Source: Calliphora vicina
Taxonomy: Eukaryota > Arthropoda > Insecta > Diptera > Calliphoridae
Length of the DNA stretch: 64,000 bases
Reading direction: 5' to 3'
Assembly (NCBI RefSeq): GCF_958450345.1
Contig: NC_088780.1
Location: 94,624,226 to 94,688,225 of the forward strand
Numbering within the stretch: the stretch's first letter is position 1; each line of letters begins with the position of its first letter. A program made the translations under genes and the position numbers. The notes below the pieces were generated by a model, which ran no database searches, was not told where the DNA came from, and was given only the letters and a program-made list of their open reading frames with translations. Of this stretch, positions 11,446-23,385 are shown one piece after another.

Positions 11446-11910
11446 ACATGTCTGTCTGTTGAAATTAACTTTCCGAATCCTCTAAATAGCTTACACACAC
11501 GATTCACACATCAATATCTTCGGAATTCTTACGGCTCGGTTGCTATTTAAAATCGAGAAAATCGGGCCACAAATGGCGGAGATATAAGGAAAAAAACACG
11601 ACAACCTCGATTTTTTACCTATATCTGGATTACTAAGTCATTAATATAGACAATATTGATATATTTCTATATATATAGATATTTCAAAGACCTTTGCAAC
11701 GACGTATACAAGACCATAGTAAGTTGGACCTACAATGGGTCAAAATCGGAAAAAATATTTTTTAACCCGAATTTTTTTTTCACCAAAAGTTTTTTTTTCG
11801 CTAAATATTAAAAAAAATAAAAAAAACAAAAACAAATTTTGAAAATTTAAAAAAAAAATCAAAATTTAAAAAAAACAATTCGAATTTTTTTTTTCAAAAT
11901 TTAAAAAAAA
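11446..11910 (+). mobile_element. 5'-truncated Helentron-like element, family 1
   Basis: Starts inside the core (acatgtctgtctgttgaaat). It continues through ggctcggttgctatttaaaa and the aagacctttgcaacgacgta block, then runs into poly-A/T-rich sequence. The 5' hairpin and the 3' hairpin end are not preserved. Confidence 0.7.
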
Positions 11911-12089
11911 AACAATGGTTACACGTATATTTTTTCCAAAATCTGTTACTAAATATTACTGGCACATTTTGTTTGTAAAATACAGCTTTCAATGTAAACG
12001 ATAACATTCTAGACATAGTCGCACATAATTTCACTCTCAGGCCAGTTTGAAGAAGATGCTGGATATACCTCCTCTCCATATATATATAA

Positions 12090-12600
12090 AATGCATTTAT
12101 GCTAAGTCGGCTCTAAGACTTAAGGTATCAGGCGTACTGAAGCATGTCCCTATAACCAATCTGCGGGCAACGAACGGACTATGTGCTTACAGTGAATTTT
12201 GATAGAACTTTTAGATTTAAAATACCGACAAAGGATGACTGGGCCGGTAACTATGTACACTGATGGCTCAAAGACGGAAAAGGGTACTGGTTCATGCATT
12301 TTTTATAATGAACTTGGTCTCTCTTAGACAGCCCAATACCTGCACCGTCTTCTAGGTAGAGGTCTACGCCGATTACTCTGCCGCTAGAAGAATTCAGGAA
12401 TTAAATCTCGAATCTTGAATCAACTATAAATATCTTTGTGGACAATGTGTTGTAAGTTCTCTTAGTTTTATCTCAAGCGACAACTTTTAAGAAATTACAG
12501 CTCTCCTCGTCAACAAAGGAATTGATAGAGGACAATATTCAAGATTCGGTCGTTCTTTTTGCTGAGACACTATCTTGTCGTTAACAGAGTTTGGAAGAAG
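12090..12600 (+). pseudogene. Non-LTR retrotransposon RNase H relic
   Basis: Reads MYTDGSKTEKGTGSCIFYN from about 12253, the start of an RNase H domain with its first catalytic aspartate (YTDGS). A decayed region follows corresponding to the A-A-R-R-I-Q helix (about 12385-12400), then stops. This arrangement is typical of R1/LOA/I-type non-LTR elements that carry RNase H. The upstream 150 bp shows weak resemblance to the linker before RNase H. Frame breaks make it non-functional. A better-preserved relative lies at 30.1-32.5 kb. Confidence 0.6.
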
Positions 12601-12658
12601 GCAACTTTAAGAACATGCCGCTCACTAAAAGGTGTATAACAGAATACACAATTGGTCA

Positions 12659-12893
12659 ATTCACAACGTCTCCTATCATGTCATAATGTATTAATATTTG
12701 ATGAATCGGCGGCTCGGCTTAATCGACTCTTAGGAGTTCGGCGCAGGTCTCTGCTGTTTGGCTACGATAATAAAATAAACATAGCATATAGAGTAGTATT
12801 ATTATAGGACATTTTTTAGCTTGAAAGGCTATAGCAACATTGTGAAATATTAGGACATTATGACAATATGACATGATAGGAGACCTTGTGAAT
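12659..12893. mobile_element. Short element with ~25 bp terminal inverted repeats
   Basis: The ends ATTCACAACGTCTCCTATCA and the inverted ATTCACAAGGTCTCCTATCA bound a 235 bp segment with no coding sequence. No convincing target duplication was found. It lies just after the RNase H relic and may be inserted in it. Confidence 0.55.
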
Positions 12894-14601
12894 GCAATAC
12901 TATTACAACTGTTATGTGACAACGCCATTTTAAACAAATAATTCAGAAAGAGTACTTAACAATACCGCTTCCCACAGAAACCCCAAATCAAAGTGCAATT
13001 GCGTTTCAACAATATGGCCAACTGGGTTATCTAACCAGCAACAATGAGAAAAAAATAATTACCAACAAATGAATGTAAGTATAAGATGATCATTTGTTTT
13101 GTTTAACTTGGCTCTTTTGGTGTCTGTAACAAAAAAAGTACTTGCTGGTTACATTCCTGCAGAAGTTAAAGAAAATGTAGCAAAAAATAATAATAACAAA
13201 AAAGTGTTTAATAAAATAGTTTCCTTGTTGTTAAGCAGACATTGGGGTGTACACCATTTCTAATGCGTAAAATCAAAGAAAAAGTAACAAATTATGGAAA
13301 AAGCTTTTCAAAATAATAAAATCCAGCATTCCTTGTTAAATAAAAATCTGATGGAAATTGAAAATTATATTAATTGTTTTAGTTTTTATGGAAATGCAAT
13401 ATCAAATTTACTATGGAAACGGTGTAAATAATTCAACATGTAAATCAATATCATTCAAGTTGTTTTCTCTAAAAAAAAACACACAAATATGCGTGTAATG
13501 CATCATTTGCCAGCATGTTGGAAACAGAAACTCTTAAAAGGGTTTTTTATTTTCAAATTCTTGGCAAAAAAAAACTACAACAAATATTTAAAATTCTTTT
13601 GCTCAATTAAAAGTAAAACTTTTCTTGCAAATCATTGTTTCTTGAAAATTAATTTGATTCGTAGTTGCTTGGGTTGCTGTTTTCTTTATCGTGTTTTTGT
13701 TTCTCCTCTCTCTCTGTCTCTCTCTCGCTTTTAATCCAATTGCGGTTTATTAATTATTTATTCAAGTGTATCTTATTTATGGGATGCGTTTTGCATATTT
13801 GAAATGTTCTATCGTTCATTGAATCGGTAAAACAAACCAACAACTAAACGTAGCATATTTATTTTTATACTACAAATTCATTCTCATTCAGCAAAACAAA
13901 AAAAAAAGAAACAAACAAAATGATCTGCACCGAGTTGTAGTATTGATGCTGGAATAGTTTTGTTGAATGACTTGGCTGATTGAATTTAAACTATTTTTTA
14001 CTGCGAAATCAGTGTAATTCTTGTGTTGTGTGTGTATTTTATTTAACATGCTCACAAAACATTCAAATAAGATGAATGAACTTTATCCCATCAGATCTCA
14101 TCTTCAATCAGCCAGTAGTCAGTTGGGGCCATATGTGTGTGAGACTACCAGAGTTTGTTTCAATTGAAGCTTTAAGAAAAATACTATGAGTTTTTCCATG
14201 AATTGTTACAGTGCTGGACATAAGTGTTCCGATGCTTAAAATTTTTGTTTTGTTTCAATTAAATTTCAAACAAAAATTTGACTTGTAATTACTGAATAAA
14301 TTTCAGTATGAATTTGAAGTTTCAATGATTACTACATACCATCTGCATTACTTAGAAGTAGCTTGGTAATATCAGACATTCATACGGCCTCAAAAGTTAG
14401 TAAACATCAGTGAATTTTTTGATTTTTTTAAGATCGTGAAAATCATTATAGTCCGACTCTATTATTCAGCACAATCTCCAACAAACCGAAATTTTAATCC
14501 ATGGATAGATTTTATCTTAAAAAACATCAAATAATTTGTGGTGTTTACTAATATTTGAGACTGTGTGCATATAATAAATGGCAAAAGGTCATAATATAAT
14601 A
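12894..14601. other. AT-rich non-coding DNA
   Basis: No gene. A possible Tc1-like terminal repeat (CAGTGCTGGACATAAGTG) starts at about 14211, but no partner end was found. A CT-rich tract (tctctctctgtctctctctc) lies at about 13708-13730. Confidence 0.4.
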
Positions 14602-15930
14602 CGAGGATGGGTTAAAAAGTTCGTGACTTTTTGAATGAAACACAGGCTTTTGGATTAAAAATTATTTTATTTTTCAACATAGGTATTCTCCTTTGAGCTC
14701 CAACGTTTCACCAATATAATTTTGTCAAGGTCATCAAAATAGTTATTTTTTTAAGACAATTTCATAGTTGGAGTCAAATCTCTTTCCGCCGAGACATTTC
14801 TTCAGGTTTAAAAATAAGAAATAATCACTCGGCGCTAAATCCGTAGAATAGAGCGGAAGAAGGAACCTAATTCATGGGTTTTTGCAATGAAAATTGCACA
14901 CCTTTTGTGCAATCTATTGTGAGCAAACGCGGCAGCCATTTAGCGGATCATATCCAAGTGATCATTCAAAATTGACACCTCTGAGCCATGTGAGATGTAT
15001 ATGCCTTCCACAATCTCTCGCACTTTCAATCTCCGATCGGCCAACACCATATCGTAATTTTAAGTTTGTCATTCCGTTTGTAATTTCTACATTTTTCATT
15101 TGCGACCCCACAAAGTAAATACATTCTGGATCGTTATAGATAACGAAATCGGTATGTATGTTGAAATCAACTTTCAGTAGCCCCCAAATAACTTACACAC
15201 ATGATTCATACATCAATATATCGAGAATTCTTCCGGCTCAGTTGCTATTTAAAATCGACAAAATCGGCCTACAAATGGCTGAGATATAAGGAAAAAACTG
15301 GGACAACCTCGATTTTTGGCCCATTTTTTATCTATATCTGGATTACTAAGTCATTAATATAGACACTATGGATATCTGATGATAGATATTACAATGGGTC
15401 AAAAACGGGAAAAATATTTTTTAACCCGAATTTATTTTACATCAAACTAATTTTTTTGTTTCAAAAAAAAAAATTAATTAAAAATTAAAAAAAAAATTGG
15501 AAAAACCCTTTTGAAAAAAATTTAAAAACAATCGAAAAAAAAATTTTCCAAAACTTAAAAAAAATAAATAAAATTTTGTTTACCTAAAAATATTTAAAAA
15601 AATTAATTTTAAAGTATAATTAGGTGAAGGGTATATAAGATTCGGCACGGCCGAATATAGCTCTCTTACTTGTTTCTATTGTTTCGAGTGTAGAGACCTC
15701 AACTGGGCGTCCAGAATGTTCGGCATCTTCCATTGAAATTGATCGGGCAGACTTTCCATAGTATTAATAAAGCTTAGCCTTTATTTGAGAGATCGTTTTT
15801 TTTCAATTTCTCCTCAAGTCACGTGGAAGTTTGTTATCAATGGCTGTCAAACATAAACTAAAGGACGCAACGTGTTCAAATTTTGACAGGAGTCAGCTTG
15901 CAGATGAGCAAGTTAAAAGCTGGGAAATTC
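14602..15930 (-). pseudogene. Mariner transposase relic split by a Helentron-like insertion
   Basis: Minus-strand mariner relic. The left part (14602-15060) holds the C-terminal end near the terminal repeat (acgaggatgggttaaaaagt) and internal coding fragments. The right part (15676-15800) holds the N-terminal GRP block (complement of gacctcaactgggcgtccag). The two halves join cleanly when 15061-15675 is removed: caccatatcgtaatttta on one side continues into ttgtttcgagtgtagagacc on the other, as in the uninterrupted copy at 8.9-9.4 kb. Past 15800 the untranslated leader (atcaatggctgtcaaaca) matches the copy ending at 46.6 kb. Stops occur throughout. Confidence 0.75.
15061..15675 (+). mobile_element. 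Helentron-like element, family 1, nested in mariner
   Basis: Lacks the tataccctt 5' hairpin, starting at aagtttgtcattccg. It keeps the core, the cggctcagttgctatttaaa block, the ggtgaagggtata repeat and the 3' hairpin (attcggcacggccgaat) ending ctctcttacttgttt. Because it splits a mariner relic, it inserted after the mariner did. Confidence 0.8.
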
Positions 15931-16094
15931 AAAAAGCCGCAGACTTATATTCCCACCCCCACGATTTAAAAAGGATCATGTTTAACCGTAATTTTAATAT
16001 TTATTTTGATAATTTTGATCGCACATTCAGTTTTTTAAATAGTTTGTAAAAATGGCTACAGTTAAGATTTTCGAAAATTCAAAAACCAAAATAA

Positions 16095-16480
16095 TAATAA
16101 TAATAATGTTTAACGTACTGTAATTCCTCACATTTGTGAGGAATACCTCGTAAAACTACTCCAAGACATGATAATTTAATAGAAATATAGTTTAAGAAAT
16201 TCCCAAAAATTACACTCCGGGAGGTTATGAATAATCTAAAATTGGAAATTAATTCTCTATCTGTTTGCAGCAGGATAAATATGGAAGGTTTTTCGCCAAA
16301 GATTATTTAACCTGTCCGAGACAGGAATTCTCTCTTTTTGGATGAATTTAAATACAATTTAATAGGTAGTGATGGAAGACACCAAGTGCACAAATAAGAC
16401 AGTCATGTTTGGCGATGACAAAATTATAGTGTGAGGCTTTTTTACATAATATGGATTCCAGCAATGAACCGAAATCAGAT
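16095..16480 (+). pseudogene. Tc1-like transposase relic (copy 1)
   Basis: Fragments read FLDEFKYNLIGSDGRHQV (about 16335-16390), matching the first catalytic block of Tc1 transposases (SDESKFNLFGSDG). The block FGDDKIIV*GFFT (about 16410-16450) matches the GG.VMVWGCFS region. Multiple stops are present. A related relic lies at 20440-21360. Confidence 0.6.
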
Positions 16481-16568
16481 CTTTGAATTAATTCAATTTG
16501 AGCTTAATTCACTAAAATCTTAATTTGGAATTAAAAAATATCAGCAATTCAGTCCATAAAAACATTTG

Positions 16569-17225
16569 CAACATCTAGTTCTTCTAGCTTCATTCAAAGG
16601 CTTCTATTTAAATTTATTTAATTCATCATTGATTTATAACAACCTTGGAATGATTGAATTTTTGTTATTTCAAATCTAATACAAATTGAATTATTAGATT
16701 TGAATTGAAAATCTGGCAGTTCCTATTTGTAAAGGAACGCGGTAATGATATACTTAAGTTCCTCATTACTCAGTAATACAAGTTTTAGCTGGCAATGTAG
16801 CTAAATTCCGGTAGAATATTAAAAAAATATATGGGGGATGTCATGTCAAGTGAACCAACTTTTGAAATTGATGCCTTTCGATCGGAATGACATTTGCACC
16901 AAAGTTAGTCCTATTGAATAGTAATTCAGACACAATTTGTCAACAAGATCGGTCACGAACATTTTTTTCTCATCCATGTAACTTAGCAAAATGTGTCCCC
17001 AATAGTTTAGATATTCGGAATAAAAAATATTTGATTTTTTTTTCCAAAATCGAAAACTTTTTTCACTTTTTTTAAATGGGCCAATTAGTGCGATATCTAT
17101 CAAAACAAATGTTTTGTTATTCAAGACATAAAATTTTTGATTTTTTTTTTTAACTATCGTTCACTTGATTATTCTGTCCCACTGTGCACTGTATATAGTT
17201 GCAGAGAGGCCATCCATACACATTT
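16569..17225 (+). repeat. Unclassified dispersed repeat, copy 1
   Basis: Closely similar to 19172-19699, starting caacatctagttcttctagc and ending near ggccatccataca. This copy contains an extra internal part (about 16840-17020, gggggatgtcatgtcaagtg onwards) that is deleted in the second copy but recurs inverted at about 33660-34260. Near the right end is ctgtcccactgtg, the inverse of a CACAGTGGGACAG end. No coding sequence. Confidence 0.65.
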
Positions 17226-18370
17226 AAATCTTAAATTTAATATTTTCATCACTTTTAACGTAAAATTTTAACGACCATTAGCCAAATGAAATGCCATTAA
17301 AGAAAATTACAAAAGTTTAACAAAAAGAAAAAATAGGGGAAATACATCAAGCAATTTTTCATTAACTTTTTATGTCATAACATTTTGCAGAGACACACAA
17401 AAACAGCAAAAGAATGACATTTCGAAATAAAAAAAAACACAATTTTAAACCCTTAAAAGAAAACTATTTCTTTAAAATACAAAAAAAAAAACATTAATTT
17501 TTTTCCTCTCACATTTTCATCAGAGTGTTTTTCTGCATTATTGCATGTTTAAACAAAATCAAGTGAAATGCATAAATTATTAACGAAGCAGCAGCAGTAA
17601 GAAAGCTGAAAAAAAGCTCAAGATTTATTATTTCTTTCTTTTTTTTATTAATGTTTTACATCTAATATAAATATTTTATTTCTGTGTGCAAGAAAAACTA
17701 TAAAGCATGAGGCACGGAATATAATGACGAGTGTTGCATATAGAGAGAAAATCAGTTTTTCCTTGATTTGATTTAAAAACAATTTGAATTGTTTGCCAGT
17801 GGCAGCAGCATCTTTAGCTGCTGTTGCAGGAACTTACAGTCTCTAACTGACTGATGTCTTTCTCCTACATTCAATAATAGTAATAATAATGATGATGATG
17901 GCGGTGGTTTTGAATTTGAATGTGCACTGATCTCAAATCAATCAACTGATTGTTTTAACATGGAATTAAAGTTTTCTTTTCAATTCATTTCGAATTTTAT
18001 TAAATGTATTACGTATGTAAATCTGTGTGATTGTTTTGTGGCAGAAGGGGCTGCAAAATTTATAAATAATATTTACGTTCAAACTAAATATAAAAATAAC
18101 TAGAAATGCAAAAAAAAAAACAAAATAATAAATATGAATATGAATCAGATTGCAAAATCTACTTGAGTTTTTGAAAAGAAATCTTAGAAATGCTCTAAAT
18201 GAAAAACAACAGCATCTGGTAAATAAATTGTGGTTTTGGGAAATCAAATACATGAGCAGATTTTTATTTTTTATTTTTTTTAGTTGAGAGAAAAAATAAA
18301 GAGTCTAGAAAAATAATTGTGTCACTAGATGCTGTAGTTTTAAGATAAAATACGATGAATAATGAATAAC
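17226..18370. other. AT-rich non-coding DNA
   Basis: No gene. Short trinucleotide-like tracts occur at 17876-17905 (aataataatgatgatgatgg). Nothing else recognised. Confidence 0.5.
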
Positions 18371-19013
18371 CTCATTTTGATATTAAATTGCGGGCAAAAG
18401 AAAATGTATGCAGGGTTCCATAATTAACTTTATGTTCGAAAAAAGACGAACAATCGATTATTTTATCATAAAAAAGTCAACTAACTAAAAAGATTCGAAC
18501 AAATTCAAAAAAGGTGACTTTTTTATGTTTAATTTTTGTTGGAAAAATTAAAAAAAACAAATTTCTCATCAATAAATCTAGCAACTACATATTTATTACA
18601 TTATATTCTGATGAAAAGTGAAAAAAGTAGAACTTTGTCGAATATTCAAAAATGTTAAAAAAGTCAAATGTTCGAAAAGTCGACTTTCTTAAAGATTGAA
18701 ATAATTCGAAAAGTCGTATGTTTGTTTCAAATATAGACCCTAAAATTTCGAAAAATTTGCTACATCCAAAATTTTTTTTTTAAGTTTTCAACGCAACTTC
18801 AACTTTTTACTGTAAAACCGTCTTAGTACAACCCTGCCTAAAAACGTTAAACATCAGGAGGACTTTTATGTCGAAATTAAAAAAAATATTGAATTTCGTT
18901 AATTTTGAACGAATTGGAATTCAACTTTTTACTTTTCTTGGTCCAAAAAAGTTACACATCAGGATGACTTTTTTTGTCGAAAATAAAAAAAAAATAATTT
19001 TTTTCAATTAATT
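18371..19013. repeat. Region rich in gaaaagtcgaac-type short words
   Basis: Repeated fragments such as ttcgaaaagtcgactttctt, attcgaacaaattc and aaaaagtcaact occur in both orientations between about 18430 and 18730. Two similar blocks, aacgttaaacatcaggagga and gttacacatcaggatgactt, are about 120 bp apart. It is a decayed repeat of unknown class. Confidence 0.4.
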
Positions 19014-20239
19014 ACACTGTCCAACAGTATTTTTGGAACAGACTAGCGACCCTATAATTCTGAAAGGGCATGTTGAGTAGACCATTTTTGTAGAATAAAC
19101 TTATAAAAAAACATAAACCTAAATATCTCTTGAACTAAAAGAGATAACTTACATATGCGTGCATATATTTTCAACATCTAGTTCTTCTAGCTTCATTCAA
19201 AGACTTCTATTTAAATAGAATTAATTCATCATTGATTTATAACAACCTTTGAATGATTGAATTTTTGTTATTTCAAATCTAATACAAATTGAATTATTAG
19301 ATTTGAATTGAAAATCTGGCCCAAAGTAATGACTTATTTAAGTTCCTATTTGTAAAGGAACGCGGTAATGACATACTTAAATTCCTCATTACTCAGTAAT
19401 GTAAGTTTTAGCTTTCAAAGTAACTAAATTGTAGTATAATATTAAAAAAATATGCAAAAATATAGCAAATTCTTTAATCTTTCGGAATAAAATTTTTTTG
19501 ATATTTTTTTTTTCCAAAATCAAAAACATTTTTGGCTTTTTTTTAAATGGGCCTATTAGTGCGATATATATCAAAACAAATGTTTTGTTATTCAAGACAT
19601 AAAATTTTTGATTTTTTTTAAATATCGTTCACTTGATTATTCTGTCCCACTGTGTACTGTATATAGTAGCAGACAGGCCATCCATACAAATTTAATTCTG
19701 TGCATATATTTTGTAGATCTCCTTAAGGACTATTTATATTTTAAATTTCAGCTCATTCGGATACTTGGATTTTTGAAGATATTTTTAAAAAAATATAAGA
19801 CCCGATATGGCGTGTAATTTTGCTAATTGAGCGTAAAGAGCTTTATTTACAACTTTGGTGTCTTTGGTGACCCCCACAGAAATTTTACGGCAAAAATTTT
19901 CGTAGAATATTTAAATATTTTTTTGATTTTCTTAAAAAAAGGGTCAAATTTATCATTAAAGAGAGGAGTTAGAGGGTTAAGATCTTCCACAAAAATGATC
20001 ACCATAAAATTCCATAATATAACTCTGACCATAAGCATTCTCTCAGATATTAACTTACAACATTTTTTTCAGTTAGTATAATGCTCCCATCGATCAAAAA
20101 ATGAAAACTTTGACCCACTGTAAAAAAAAAATTCAGACCAGCTGGACTATAAGTTTATTCTACAAAAATGCTCAACTCAACATGCCCTTTCAGAATTATA
20201 GGGTCGCTATTCTGTTCCAAAAATGCTGTTGGACAGTGT
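19014..20239. mobile_element. Element with ~90 bp inverted ends, interrupted by a nested repeat
   Basis: The left end ACACTGTCCAACAGTATTTT and the inverted right end ACACTGTCCAACAGCATTTT begin near-identical arms of about 90 bp. Both continue through ggaacagactagcgacccta-like sequence and end at tagaataaactta. Removing the nested 19172-19699 insertion leaves about 700 bp with no transposase. No clear target duplication was found, so the superfamily is unknown. Confidence 0.65.
19172..19699 (+). repeat. Unclassified dispersed repeat, copy 2, with 13 bp target duplication
   Basis: This 528 bp unit sits between two identical copies of gtgcatatatttt (19159-19171 and 19700-19712), which marks it as an insertion into the surrounding inverted-repeat element. 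It matches 16569-17225 but lacks the gggggatgtcatg internal part. A 13 bp duplication is longer than most DNA transposons make and would suit target-primed retrotransposition, but no poly-A tail or pol III boxes were seen. Confidence 0.7.
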
Positions 20240-20439
20240 TATTAACGTTGGAAACTTTAAAACTTCTGCAAGAAAGAAGACTAAAACAAAAATAATATGT
20301 AAGAAAACAATGTAATGTTTCCGTTATTTCAATATTTATATTATTTTGATATTTTTTTTTGTAATTTCTTTCGCACAATAAGTTTTTAAGTATAAAATAT
20401 TTGCGAAAATTTCAAAATCAAAATAATAATAATTCCGGA

Positions 20440-21360
20440 TTGAAGCAAAGAACTATCTGTGCTAAATATTCTATTAATAAATCAGCAGCATCAACAATTG
20501 GATGTGTCAGAAGCTAAAAGGCCTAACCACCTACAAATTAGAGTAAATTAGTGATGTTTTAAAACTTGATTTCCCTAATTTATGAAAATGATAAAACGAT
20601 AAAAAATGGTTGTAGTCACTCCTCATAAATTAAATTAAATAATAGAAGAACAAAATAATTTTCAAAGAGTTCAGAACTAATTAGAAATTTTCGAAAAGTG
20701 GAGTTAGGCCTTTTAGCTTTTGACATATTCAATTATTAACAGAATTTCGTGGAATAGGTACTGTAAAACTCAACATTTGGGAGGCATAGCTCGCAAAACT
20801 ACTACAAGACAAGATAATTTAATTACAAGAGAGTTTAATATAATCTAAAATTGCAATTAAGTTCTTGAACTGTTAGCCACATGGCAAATGAGGCTGATCT
20901 TGGTTGTAATCGCTCCGCGATAAAATTTCTTTTTTTCTAAAAAAAAGTGCTACTATTTTCTTTTCGGATAAATCCAAATACAATTAAAGAGGCGTTGATG
21001 GAAGAACTTTTGTAAGGCTGTCGAAAGGAAAGAGACTGAATTCCAAGTCAAGTTTGGTGATGACAATATTATGGTGTGAGGCTATTTTTCAGGACAAGGT
21101 ACGGGTCCAGTCCATATTATAAAATTTACTATGACTGGTATTTTGAAGTGGTCTGTCCAATCGCCAGATATCAATCCCATGGGAAGGATGTTTTATCAGA
21201 TAAGCTTATAAGAGATTGGCAATCTAGTTCAAAGGAGATGACAGACTCTCAAATTGGTTCAATGCATCGTCACCATGAGACGGTAATGCTGGTAATACAG
21301 TTTAATATTAACTGAAGCAGTGCTTACGATATGCTGTTTCCATTTATAACACCGCGCCAT
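20440..21360 (+). pseudogene. Tc1-like transposase relic (copy 2)
   Basis: Plus-strand fragments read LGGIARKTTTRQDNLITREF (about 20780-20835), FFSDKSKYN (about 20955-20985, first catalytic region), FGDDNIMV*GYFSGQGTGPV (about 21050-21110, GG.VMVWG region) and WSVQSPDINPMGRMF (about 21150-21190). The last is the PSQSPDLNPIENLW region that carries the third catalytic residue in Tc1 families, here replaced by MGR. Stops and frameshifts are frequent. An inverted-repeat insertion at 20496-20736 interrupts its 5' part. Confidence 0.65.
20496..20736. mobile_element. MITE nested in the Tc1-like relic
   Basis: Left arm AATTGGATGTGTCAGAAGCT followed by aaaaggcctaac. The inverted right arm reads AATTGAATATGTCAAAAGCT followed by aaaaggcctaac. 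About 240 bp, no coding sequence. Confidence 0.6.
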
Positions 21361-21503
21361 CTTCTAGTTAATTCTAGTATTATCTATTTCTTAAGTTTTA
21401 AATCAGCTTCACAAAAGATTTTGTCATTCTTATAAACAATGTTAATAACAGCGTGTTATCATTGGATATCATTCAAATTGATAATGCAATATTAATGAAA
21501 TAC
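21348..21503. repeat. Dispersed repeat shared with 26.9 kb
   Basis: The order ttataacaccgcgccatctt, then a degenerate middle, then ggtaaca/gttaataaca and tgttatcattg-like words resembles 26916-27075 (ttataacacgccatctttcg and gcatgctatcaacattg). Class unknown. Confidence 0.4.
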
Positions 21504-21634
21504 TAACCCCAATTTTCTCAATATTTGGTTATCGTTTTTCGTAACGATAAACCTCCAATTAACATTTTTGTTGTATAAGAACTGTCAGTTTATCGTCACG
21601 ATAAAAAATAAAAAGATACTGAGAAAATGGGGGT
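21504..21634. mobile_element. 131 bp MITE with AATAC duplications
   Basis: Left end TAACCCCAATTTTCTCAATA. The inverted right end reads ACCCCCATTTTCTCAGTAT. Inner complementary blocks atcg-ttacgataaac / gtttatcgtcacgat make it almost a complete hairpin. AATAC lies on both sides (21499-21503 and 21635-21639). Confidence 0.6.
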
Positions 21635-21639
21635 AATAC

Positions 21640-22983
21640 TTGTAATGTTTTTAAACGTTTATACTTAAGCTTGCTATAGATTTTATATAATAATTAGAAT
21701 AAAGCATATATTTCCTGAATTTCAAGAGCAAACCGCGTAATCTGTATAACTTGAAATACATTTTTTTAATTTCTAATTGATTATTGTTTTATGTCATTAA
21801 ATAATTAAATTTGTTTTCTTTTCATAATTGATTAAATAATTTTTTTAATAAAGCTGCCTGGTTTCAACACAATACAGCAACTAGTTCTTCAAAGAACTTT
21901 TCTTTATTTATTTATTACAGGAAATTTACATTTTTTTCGTACTGCCTCATACTGAAACGTTTATAGAAAGAAAATTGCACTCGTAGTTAAATTAAAATTG
22001 TGACATACATTCAACTTATGGCTTGATCATTATAATCATTATTTTTTATTGTCATTATCATTATCGTCAAGATACAGGCACAACAACAATCGCATCTTGT
22101 AGTGATCTCCATTTTTCATCTCATTTATAATAAAGACACTTTAAAAGGAGCTACAGACAGAGACAGAGGAAAGACACAGATCTAAACGTTTAAAAGGGAT
22201 ATTATTTCGTATTTAGTTTCTTAAGTTAGTTTTTTATTAATGTAGTGTATGGTGTCTCCACAAAGAACATTATTGTATGTTTATACATGCAACATGTCAC
22301 TTTTTCTAGTTTTTATTATAATTTTTATGAAAGAAAAAAAACAACCTAATGATTGCATGTGGACATTTAAGATTCACACACATGTTGTTAAAAGTTATTG
22401 TGGTTGTTGGAGTTGGAGTAGTTGGTGTTGTTGCTGAGACACTGATATTGCAACTTTTAAATGACATGACTGACAGTCAGTCGTCATATGTTTGGTGTTT
22501 TTTTTTTGCTGTTTCTTTTGTGCATCATATTTAGTTTTTGTTTTTATGAAATGAAGCTTGAAAGTACAGTGACTGGAAAAAGTAAGGAGGCAGGGAAGAG
22601 TTATTATTATGGCATTATAATATTACTTGGCATTACTAATAAACATGATTTGTAATGACTATTTATTACCGTCTGCATTACTAAGAAGTAGTTTTGTAAT
22701 GACTTATAATACACAATTACAATTTGCTCTTCGACGTAATCCTTAAAATCTTTCACAAATGTATCAATAAGAAGACAATTTCTCGCTGGTAATTTTTAAA
22801 AATCTAATTCCATGTCGACACTTAAATTTCTTCAACCATCCTTCACTGGCATTGAAACCTGAATTGGTTTGATAAATTTTTGGAATACAAATGACTGGAA
22901 CATTTTTTCCCTTTGTTTTACAAACCACTTATAAAGCATTTTTTCCATTTTCGATTTTCTTTAAGGTGCAATGAATTTTCTTG
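21640..22983. other. AT-rich non-coding DNA
   Basis: No gene. 22569-22590 (CAGTGACTGGAAAAAGTAAG) looks like a Tc1-type terminal repeat, and 22888-22905 (aatgactggaacattttt) is a weak possible counterpart. No transposase was recognised between them. Confidence 0.4.
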
Positions 22984-23199
22984 TTATACCCTTCACCTTC
23001 ATGAGAAGGGTATATATAAGTTTGTCATTCCGTTTGTAATTTCTACATTTTTCATTTCAGACCCTATAAAGTATATATATTTGGAGTCCGTCTGTCTGTA
23101 TGTTGAAAACAACTTTCCGAAGCCCCCAAATAACTTACATACTCGATTCATACATCAATATCTCCGGAATACTTATGGCTCGGTTGCTATATAAAATCG
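22984..23199 (+). mobile_element. 3'-truncated Helentron-like element, family 1
   Basis: Starts with the 5' hairpin ttatacccttcaccttcatg / gagaagggtata and the core, and reaches ggctcggttgctatataaaa. It then stops abruptly at the Jockey C-terminal sequence. The 3' half is missing. Confidence 0.75.
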
Positions 23200-23385
23200 C
23201 CTTGCGAGCGGGTTCGGATGATGATGTAATTTCGATAAATAAGCTTCACGAGTTTTTCTGAATTCATCTTTGACCAAGGGTACATCTAAGTCTCTGCGGA
23301 TGTTCTCGTTTCTTATGTACCATGGAGCTCCCGTCATGGTTCTATGAATTTTGGATTGTGCACTCTGTATAAGATCTATACAGAT

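Noticed and set aside
14211..14600. A Tc1-type element starting CAGTGCTGGACATAAGTG
   Set aside because: No matching right end and no transposase were found, so only a possible solitary end.
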